In this document: one piece after another, positions 6,722 through 11,306 of the stretch
How the letters are laid out: every line of letters starts with the position of its first letter
How positions within the stretch are numbered: the stretch's first letter is position 1
Made by a program: the position numbers and the translations under genes
From: DASQDN01 sp035630195
Lineage (GTDB): Bacteria; Acidobacteriota; Terriglobia; Bryobacterales; Bryobacteraceae
Reading direction: 5' to 3'
Assembly (NCBI GenBank): GCA_035630195.1
Contig: DASQLD010000026.1
Location: 1-11,306, forward strand
Length of the DNA: 11,306 bases
The notes under the pieces: model-generated
Database searches by the model: none
Told to the model about the DNA's origin: nothing
Seen by the model: the letters and a program-made list of their open reading frames with translations, nothing else

Positions 6722-7663
6722 CTATTTTGTCAGAGGGCTCCGGCGGAAATACATCTGGGCCCTCTTGACGTCTTTGAATATCTGAGCCTTCAGCGCTTCG
6801 GGCGAGTCGAACTTCCTCTCCTCCCTTACTCGCTTCAGAAATTCCAGGCGGATCAGTTTCGGAGTATCTCCTTCAAGAGGCAACAGGAGGAACGTCTCGA
6901 TGGTCCGGCGATCTCCGTTGAACGTCGGTCTCATTCCTATGTTCGTAATCGAAGGCCAATACCTTCCAGCCCGTAGATCCGTAGTACGAGTGACGTAGAC
7001 GCCATCGGCCGGGATTACTTCCGCCTTCGTTTCGAGATTCAAAGTCGGGACGGTTTGCTTAGCTCCAATTCCATGGCCTGGAACGATATCGCCGCTGATC
7101 GCGTACGGCCGCTCAAGCAGTCTGCACGCGAGTGAAACGTTTCCTTCCGTAAGAACTCGGCGTACTTCCGTGCTCGAAACCATTCGGCCACGGACAAACA
7201 CACTTTGCACGATTTCGACATCGAAGCCGTTTCGCTTCCCCAGTTGCATTAATAAATTGACATCTCCCGCCTGTTTGGCGCCGAATCGGAAATTCTGTCC
7301 GACAAAAACTCGCCTGGCTACGAGGCCATTCTCCAGCACTTCCGCAGCGAACTGTTGCGGCGTGAGGCTAGCGAATTGCGAATCAAAAGGAAGTACGAAC
7401 GCCTCTTCAATTCCTTCCTTACGGACCACCTGCAAACGCTCTTCAATCGTGGTGAGCAATTTTGGAGCACGCTCGGGAGCCACGACGGCGGTCGGATGAG
7501 GATGGAAAGTGAGGATTGCAGGTCGCCAGCCTTTCTCTTTGGCTACTTCCACTACGCGGCGAAGTAATTGCCGATGTCCGGCATGAACACCATCGAAGTT
7601 GCCTACGGCTACGGCGCGGAAATGCGCATCGACGCTAGAAATACTGCTATAAATGCGAAACAT
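6722..7663 (-). CDS. ribF: Bifunctional riboflavin kinase / FAD synthetase
   Basis: Cytoplasmic enzyme that phosphorylates riboflavin to FMN and adenylylates FMN to FAD. It has 313 residues, the normal length for RibF. The N-terminal FMN adenylyltransferase part shows GNFDGVHAGHR (21-31), LTFHPHP (51-57), FVGQNFRFG (120-128) and SSTEVRRVL (163-171). The C-terminal flavokinase part shows GHGIGAKQTVPTLNL (196-210), PADGVYVT (218-225), NIGMRPTF (241-248), ETFLL (256-260) and LEFLKRVREERKFDS (273-287). Both active centres look intact. The ATG directly follows the TGA of the upstream hydrolase gene, with GGAG about 10 bases upstream, so translation is probably coupled. It is the last gene of the DUF1844-MBL-ribF operon and ends nose to nose with the dehydratase-like gene. 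Confidence 0.97.
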   Translation of the reverse strand: MFRIYSSISSVDAHFRAVAVGNFDGVHAGHRQLLRRVVEVAKEKGWRPAILTFHPHPTAVVAPERAPKLLTTIEERLQVVRKEGIEEAFVLPFDSQFASLTPQQFAAEVLENGLVARRVFVGQNFRFGAKQAGDVNLLMQLGKRNGFDVEIVQSVFVRGRMVSSTEVRRVLTEGNVSLACRLLERPYAISGDIVPGHGIGAKQTVPTLNLETKAEVIPADGVYVTRTTDLRAGRYWPSITNIGMRPTFNGDRRTIETFLLLPLEGDTPKLIRLEFLKRVREERKFDSPEALKAQIFKDVKRAQMYFRRSPLTK

Positions 7664-8461
7664 TCAGCTCGCATCTCCATGAGTCCCTTGTCCGACTTGG
7701 ATGCGCAAACCGTCGTATGCCAACCGTACGCGGGCAGGGAAACGGCTCTCTGTCGATTCATGCGGCAGGTCATGGCTTATGTGAGTGAAGAAAGCCCGTT
7801 TCGGAGAAAGCTGCTCTACATATGTCAATGCTTGCGTGACCGTTGTGTGCGTGGGATGCGGCTTATGCCGCAGCGCGTCGAGGAATAGAACATCCAACCC
7901 GCTGAGCTTCGCCATGGATTCTTCTGGAATGGTACTGTGGTCCGTCAAATAGGCGGCATCCCCGAACCGGTAGCCATAGACAAACGATCGGCCATGGTGG
8001 AGAAGGATCGGCATGAAATGCAATCCGAATAGATCAACACCTTCGAACGTGAGCGGGTGCATCGATAGTCTCGGTATTGCCGATTCCGGATTGACGTTAT
8101 CGAAGATGTAATTGAACGAGCACTGAATGGTCGAAAGTGTTTCCGCCGACCCATAGATCGGGATCTCGCCCTTCTGTCTCAGATTGAGAGGACGGACATC
8201 ATCGAGACCCATGATGTGATCCGCATGGGAGTGCGTGAAGAGGATTGCATCGATCCTGCCGATCCGTTCTCGCAACGCTTGTTGGCGGAAATCCGGCGTC
8301 GTGTCGATCAACACGGTGCAGCCGTGATACTGCAGCATGATGGAGGGCCGCAAGCGGTTGTCGCGAGGGTCAGTCGACGTGCACACTTTGCAATCGCAAC
8401 CTAACGTAGGCACACCCATGCTGGTACCCGATCCGAGCACCGTTATGGTGACTTCCGGCAT
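7664..8461 (-). CDS. PhnP-like metallo-beta-lactamase-fold hydrolase
   Basis: Predicted cytoplasmic metal-dependent phosphodiesterase-type hydrolase of 265 residues, full length. Visible motifs are LGSGTSMGVPTLGCDCKVC (9-27), with Cys22, Cys24 and Cys27 as in the structural zinc site of PhnP, and LIDTTPDF (51-58). The dinuclear metal motif THSHADH is at 76-82, with His77, His79, Asp81 and His82. HHG (155-157), LTDHS (172-176) and THISH (226-230, His227 and His230) follow. The arrangement mirrors E. coli PhnP (a phosphoribosyl cyclic phosphodiesterase) rather than glyoxalase II or RNase Z. No phosphonate (phn) genes are nearby, so the substrate is open. The start ATG overlaps the last base of the upstream DUF1844 TAA (TAATG), a coupling arrangement, and the stop abuts the ribF ATG. 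Confidence 0.92.
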   Translation of the reverse strand: MPEVTITVLGSGTSMGVPTLGCDCKVCTSTDPRDNRLRPSIMLQYHGCTVLIDTTPDFRQQALRERIGRIDAILFTHSHADHIMGLDDVRPLNLRQKGEIPIYGSAETLSTIQCSFNYIFDNVNPESAIPRLSMHPLTFEGVDLFGLHFMPILLHHGRSFVYGYRFGDAAYLTDHSTIPEESMAKLSGLDVLFLDALRHKPHPTHTTVTQALTYVEQLSPKRAFFTHISHDLPHESTESRFPARVRLAYDGLRIQVGQGTHGDAS

Positions 8462-8769
8462 TAGATGATCAGATTCGACTGCGAGCCGCTCACCTGGACA
8501 AAGCGAAATCGGAGCTCGGTCAGCGAGTTTTCAATCAACCGCTGCTCGTCCATGGTCAAGTTCCCCTTCGTTTTTTCGCTGATCATCGCGAGCAGGTCGA
8601 TCGAGTGACGCGCCACCCGCAAATCAGGCTTCGGCCGGTCTTGTTCGTCGCCAAAGTGAATCAGTCCCATGGACATCTCGGCCTGCATTTTCAATGATAG
8701 GACGAAGAATTCAAATGTTGCCGGAGGTAGCGGCATTTCCTCTGGATTCGGAACTTCCGGGTCGCTCAT
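8461..8769 (-). CDS. DUF1844 domain protein
   Basis: Small cytoplasmic protein of 102 residues with no signal peptide. After a proline- and glutamate-rich N-terminus (MSDPEVPNPEEMPLPPATF) comes the DUF1844 pattern: FEFFVLSLKMQAEMSMGLIH, then DLRVARHSIDLLAMISEKTK (about 49-68), GNLTMDEQRLIENSLTELRF (69-88) and RFVQV. The domain has no assigned biochemical role. It is mainly helical and occurs widely in Acidobacteriota and neighbouring phyla. This is the first gene of the minus-strand operon, so the operon promoter should lie between 8770 and 8850, overlapping the divergent promoter of the TPR gene. I see no convincing sigma70 pair there on the minus strand; the ribosome binding site is a weak GAGA. 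Confidence 0.85.
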   Translation of the reverse strand: MSDPEVPNPEEMPLPPATFEFFVLSLKMQAEMSMGLIHFGDEQDRPKPDLRVARHSIDLLAMISEKTKGNLTMDEQRLIENSLTELRFRFVQVSGSQSNLII

Positions 8770-8786
8770 AATTTCTCAGTGTACAT

Positions 8787-8799
8787 GGGGGGGTTTTTT
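8787..8799. repeat. Homopolymer pair G7T6 in divergent promoter region
   Basis: Seven G followed by six T lie between the DUF1844 gene and the -35 box of the TPR gene. Such runs are prone to slippage and sequencing error. Here they would affect only the minus-strand leader and the upstream edge of the plus-strand promoter, not a reading frame. Confidence 0.6.
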
Positions 8800-8807
8800 C
8801 GAGGGCA

Positions 8808-8837
8808 TTTACATCCGGCCCTCGCCGGGCCTATAAT
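8808..8837 (+). promoter_or_regulatory. Near-consensus sigma70 promoter, TTTACA-N18-TATAAT
   Basis: The -35 box TTTACA (8808-8813; five of six consensus bases) and a perfect -10 TATAAT (8832-8837) are separated by 18 bases. Transcription should begin around 8844-8846, about 6 bases before the ATG at 8851. The transcript would be almost leaderless, with no room for a Shine-Dalgarno sequence. This also argues that the longer open frame beginning at 8779 is not the real protein start. Confidence 0.7.
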
Positions 8838-8850
8838 GCTTCCCGACATC

Positions 8851-9996
8851 ATGTATACACGTCTGCTCACTCTGATCACGGTCCTGGTGTTGGCCGGCGC
8901 CTGTCTCGCGCAACGGCATAAGCTGGCGGCCATCAACGCGGAAACCGAAGAAGGCAAGATGCTGCAGGCCATTAGTCAGGAAACCGACGCTTCGAAGAAA
9001 CTTGCGTTGATGGAGGAGTTCGCTTCGAAATTCCCCAAGCACGATGCGACGGGTTGGGTGTATACGCAGTTGCAGGCCGGCTATAACAAGGCGGGGAACT
9101 CCGACAAGGCTGTTGCCGTGGGCGAGAAACTACTTGTGTTAGACGCGATGGACATAGATGCGGCGTATGCCAACTTGAAAGCGAGCGAGGCGAAGAAGGA
9201 CTCCGAGGGTGTTTTGAAGTGGTCGGGCGCCACCTCTGGGATCGCTCAGAAAACGGCTGCCGCTCCCAAGCGTGACGATCAATCCGATGAGGAATACAAG
9301 CATGCGGTCGATTTCGCAAAGCAGGTTGATACCTACACTGAGTACTCGCTTTATGCGACAGCGATCCAGGAAACCGATCCGGCCAAGGCAATGAAACTTG
9401 CCGACGCGCTTGAGCAGCGAAATCCAAAAAGCCAATACATCGAGATGGTGATGCCGCGCTACTCCGCGATGGCCAGGCAGGCGAACGCGCTGCCGGCGGC
9501 AGTAGCTTTCGGCGAGCGAGCATATCAGCGAGGCCAGTACTCGGAGGACATGCTCTTATTGATGGCTGATCAGGCGATCCAAGGGAAGGAACCGGTCAAG
9601 GTCATTCAGTATTCAGAGAAGGCTATCGAGGTTATGGGTACGCGACCCAAGCCGGAGGGCGTGTCTGACGCCGACTGGGAACGCAAGAAGAACGTAACCA
9701 ACGGGCTGGCGTATTGGATGGCCGGTACAACGCTAAGCGGCCAAGGCAAGTGGGCACAGGCGGACAAGGCGTTGCGGCCGGCGCTGCCGCTGGTTAAGGA
9801 CAACGAACAACTCTACGGGATGGCGCTATTCCATCTTGGTCTCGCCAATTACCGCATGGCTCAGGCAAGCAAGAACAAGACTCAGATTGCCGATGCGATC
9901 AGCTTTTCCAAGCAGTCCGCAGCTATCAAGGGTCCTCTCCAAGCGCAGGCTGCAAAGAACGTTAAGGTGATGCAGCAGGAGTTTGGTGCAAGATAG
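8851..9996 (+). CDS. Secreted tetratricopeptide-repeat-like protein
   Basis: Predicted exported helical-repeat protein of 381 residues; role unknown, probably a scaffold in the periplasm. The N-terminus MYTRLLTLITVLVLAGACLA is a signal peptide. Cleavage could follow CLA (before Gln21), or Cys18 could be lipidated, although the box AGAC is poor. The rest is helical with TPR-like pairs: ALMEEFASKFPKHDATGWVY, then AGYNKAGNSDKAVAVGEKLL (about 76-95), AVAFGERAYQRGQYSEDMLL, KVIQYSEKAIEV, YWMAGTTLSGQGKWAQADKA and MALFHLGLANYRMAQ. No catalytic motif is seen. I chose the ATG at 8851 because the signal peptide begins there and the promoter -10 box lies just upstream; the in-frame ATG at 8836 overlaps the -10 box itself. 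The dipeptidase gene follows after 5 bases, so the two form an operon. Confidence 0.8.
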   Translation: MYTRLLTLITVLVLAGACLAQRHKLAAINAETEEGKMLQAISQETDASKKLALMEEFASKFPKHDATGWVYTQLQAGYNKAGNSDKAVAVGEKLLVLDAMDIDAAYANLKASEAKKDSEGVLKWSGATSGIAQKTAAAPKRDDQSDEEYKHAVDFAKQVDTYTEYSLYATAIQETDPAKAMKLADALEQRNPKSQYIEMVMPRYSAMARQANALPAAVAFGERAYQRGQYSEDMLLLMADQAIQGKEPVKVIQYSEKAIEVMGTRPKPEGVSDADWERKKNVTNGLAYWMAGTTLSGQGKWAQADKALRPALPLVKDNEQLYGMALFHLGLANYRMAQASKNKTQIADAISFSKQSAAIKGPLQAQAAKNVKVMQQEFGAR

Positions 9997-10001
9997 AGGA
10001 T

Positions 10002-11165
10002 ATGCGATTTGCGCTGCTCGCGCCTGTAGTGGCGTGTGCGGTGTTCGCGCAGAACCGGCAAGTCACCGATGCCGAGGTCATGCGTGTACACCGATCTGCA
10101 CTGATTATCGACACACATAATGATGTGTCGATGAAGACCGTAAAAGGTTATGACATCGGCCAGCGGGCTCCCCGAGGAAGCACCGACATACCGCGTCTGA
10201 AAGCAGGGAACATAGGAGCGACGTTCTTCGCCGCGTATGTGCCTGGTCGCTATGCTCGTGAGAAAAAGGCCGCGGCCTACGCGCGCACAGTTATCGACTC
10301 CATTCGGAATGACATCGCAGGACGTCATCCCGAAACGTTCGTCTTCGCTAAGACAGCCGATGATATTGTGAACGCTCGAAAGCGCGGCAAGATTGCGGCG
10401 CTCATCGGACTTGAAGGTGGACACGCCATCGAAGACAGCGTTGAAACGCTCGGCGAATTCTTCAACTCCGGTGTTCGCTATATGACGCTGACACATTCCA
10501 ATACGAACAATTGGGCGGATTCCTCGGGCGACATTCTTAATAAGTCGGTGAAGCATCATGGCGGACTGAATGATCTCGGGCGAAGCATCGTGCGTGAGAT
10601 GAATAAGTTGGGAATGATCGTCGACATCTCGCACGTTGCGGACGATACGTTCTGGGATGTGTTGGAGACCAGCCGGGCCCCTGTGTTCGCGTCCCATTCC
10701 TCTTGCCGGGCCATATCGAACGCTCGGAGGAATATGACGGACGACATGATCGTGGCGATGGCAAAGAAGGGCGGAGTCATACAGATCAACTTTGCCTGCA
10801 GCTTTCTCAATGATCGGGTTCGGACCGATGCGGTTCAGGAGAAAGAGAAAATCAACAAGAAGTTCGGAAACGACCAGGATTCGCTGAAGACCTACGTCGA
10901 GGCGAACTTCGCACGCGCGACTTTGGCTGATGTAGTCGCTCACATCGACCACGTGGTCAAGATCGCCGGAATAGGCGCCGTTGGAATCGGCAGCGACTTC
11001 GATGGCGTGGACTGCACTCCCATCGGCCTGGACGATGTCTCCAAGTTTCCGAATCTGACGAGGGCTCTTTTAGAGAAGGGATACACAGCCGAGCAGATTC
11101 AGAAGATCTACGGCGGGAATACCCTCCGATTAATGCGGCAAGTAGAAGCCGCATCCCAAAGTTGA
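10002..11165 (+). CDS. Exported zinc dipeptidase (membrane dipeptidase / renal dipeptidase family, M19)
   Basis: Predicted periplasmic binuclear zinc dipeptidase of 387 residues that cleaves dipeptides, often accepting a C-terminal D-residue. Residues 1-16 (MRFALLAPVVACAVFA) are a signal peptide. All M19 metal ligands can be placed: His39 and Asp41 in IDTHND, bridging Glu138 in GLEGGH, His211 in DISHV and His232 in ASHSS, with Asp332 in GIGSDFDG as the catalytic aspartate. The spacing Glu138-His211 (73) and His211-His232 (21) equals that of human renal dipeptidase (Glu125, His198, His219). The C-terminus GGNTLRLMRQVE matches the family's GGN-LR end. The start ATG lies 5 bases after the TPR stop; GAGG is very close to it, and a better AGCAGGAG sits further upstream inside the TPR gene. 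The pairing suggests peptide turnover in the envelope, possibly of peptidoglycan fragments (inference). Confidence 0.95.
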   Translation: MRFALLAPVVACAVFAQNRQVTDAEVMRVHRSALIIDTHNDVSMKTVKGYDIGQRAPRGSTDIPRLKAGNIGATFFAAYVPGRYAREKKAAAYARTVIDSIRNDIAGRHPETFVFAKTADDIVNARKRGKIAALIGLEGGHAIEDSVETLGEFFNSGVRYMTLTHSNTNNWADSSGDILNKSVKHHGGLNDLGRSIVREMNKLGMIVDISHVADDTFWDVLETSRAPVFASHSSCRAISNARRNMTDDMIVAMAKKGGVIQINFACSFLNDRVRTDAVQEKEKINKKFGNDQDSLKTYVEANFARATLADVVAHIDHVVKIAGIGAVGIGSDFDGVDCTPIGLDDVSKFPNLTRALLEKGYTAEQIQKIYGGNTLRLMRQVEAASQS

Positions 11166-11244
11166 CATAATATCCGTTATCATAACCGCCGGTCGTCGCT
11201 GTCTCACCAGCGCCGGCTCGTGGCCATGATAACGAGACATTATG
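11166..11244. repeat. Long imperfect palindrome directly after the dipeptidase stop codon
   Basis: Outer arms: CATAAT (11166-11171) pairs with ATTATG (11239-11244), then TC with GA, then CGTTATCAT (11175-11183) with ATGATAACG (11226-11234). This gives 17 base pairs with one mismatch (A11172/C11238) and one bulge (A11235). The inner part can fold further: GCCGG (11188-11192) with CCGGC (11213-11217), and CGCTG (11197-11201) with CAGCG (11208-11212), around the loop TCTCAC. No T-run follows, so it is not a standard intrinsic terminator. It could be a transcript-end stabiliser, a dispersed palindromic element or a miniature mobile element. Confidence 0.6.
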
Positions 11245-11263
11245 CCCCTGCCGCACGTTTGTC

Positions 11264-11280
11264 CCGCGCTATACGCGCGG
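11264..11280. terminator. Short GC-rich hairpin without T-tract
   Basis: CCGCGC (11264-11269) and GCGCGG (11275-11280) form a six-pair stem with the loop TATAC. It lies about 100 bases after the dipeptidase stop. It lacks the T-run of an intrinsic terminator, so a terminator role is tentative. The remaining bases to 11306 show no gene that I can recognise. Confidence 0.35.
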
Positions 11281-11306
11281 TAACCCAAGTTCCTGGTCGA
11301 TTAAGA

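Noticed and set aside
8766..8786. Six-codon minus-strand ORF (MYTEKL) whose TGA overlaps the DUF1844 ATG
   Set aside because: It looks like a coupled leader peptide, but no ribosome binding site precedes it, only a run of C and A, so chance is likelier.
8779..8850. Upstream 24-codon extension of the TPR protein (start at 8779)
   Set aside because: It would run through the TTTACA/TATAAT promoter and put non-hydrophobic residues in front of a clear signal peptide that begins at 8851.
11166..11244. Integron attC site
   Set aside because: The palindrome is bulged, but the RYYYAAC and GTTRRRY ends are not at the expected places and no integrase or cassette is seen.
10957..11256. 99-codon minus-strand open frame at the right end
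   Set aside because: It mostly overlaps the dipeptidase antisense and runs through the palindrome; no family pattern and no ribosome binding site that I trust.

Overview
The window looks like chromosomal DNA of an Acidobacteriota bacterium, probably a Solibacter/Bryobacter-like lineage. The main reason is the very long Oar-type TonB-dependent receptor with an N-terminal carboxypeptidase-regulatory-like domain (start of the mature protein: VTTSRLTGTVQDASGAAVPG). This type is strongly expanded in that phylum. A secreted tetratricopeptide-like protein, a Tat-type exported enolase-superfamily enzyme, a secreted membrane-dipeptidase homologue and a DUF1844 protein fit the same picture. The assignment is inference from protein style; no rRNA or marker gene is present. 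Coding density is very high, and I see no insertion sequence, CRISPR array, tRNA or prophage gene.

Layout. (1) Positions 1-674, minus strand: a class II fructose-bisphosphate aldolase cut by the window edge, with a clear ribosome binding site. (2) Positions 675-893: a divergent intergenic region holding two short perfect palindromes. (3) Positions 894-6718, plus strand: a run of three exported proteins. These are the Oar-like outer-membrane receptor, a class A beta-lactamase-fold serine hydrolase whose ATG directly follows the receptor's TAA, and an enolase-superfamily sugar-acid dehydratase-like enzyme with a twin-arginine-like leader. (4) Positions 6722-8769, minus strand: a tight operon, in transcription order a DUF1844 protein, a PhnP-like metallo-beta-lactamase-fold hydrolase and bifunctional riboflavin kinase/FAD synthetase (ribF). 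The genes touch or overlap by one base, and ribF ends 3 bases from the converging dehydratase-like gene. (5) Positions 8808-11165, plus strand: a near-consensus promoter that places transcription start only about 6 bases before the ATG of a secreted TPR-like protein, followed after 5 bases by a secreted zinc dipeptidase. (6) Positions 11166-11306: non-coding, with a long imperfect palindrome starting right after the dipeptidase stop codon and a second short GC-rich hairpin.

How the genes may work together. The receptor, serine hydrolase and dehydratase-like enzyme could form an envelope module that imports and processes an extracellular substrate, but the substrate cannot be read from the sequence. 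The DUF1844-MBL-ribF cluster is a housekeeping-style operon (flavin cofactor synthesis plus two poorly defined proteins). The TPR/dipeptidase pair suggests periplasmic peptide turnover.

Nothing here amounts to a clearly new defence or mobile system. The points most worth a second look are the enolase-superfamily enzyme that appears to lack the first barrel helix segment, the serine hydrolase without the Glu166 motif, the near-leaderless promoter and the terminal palindrome.
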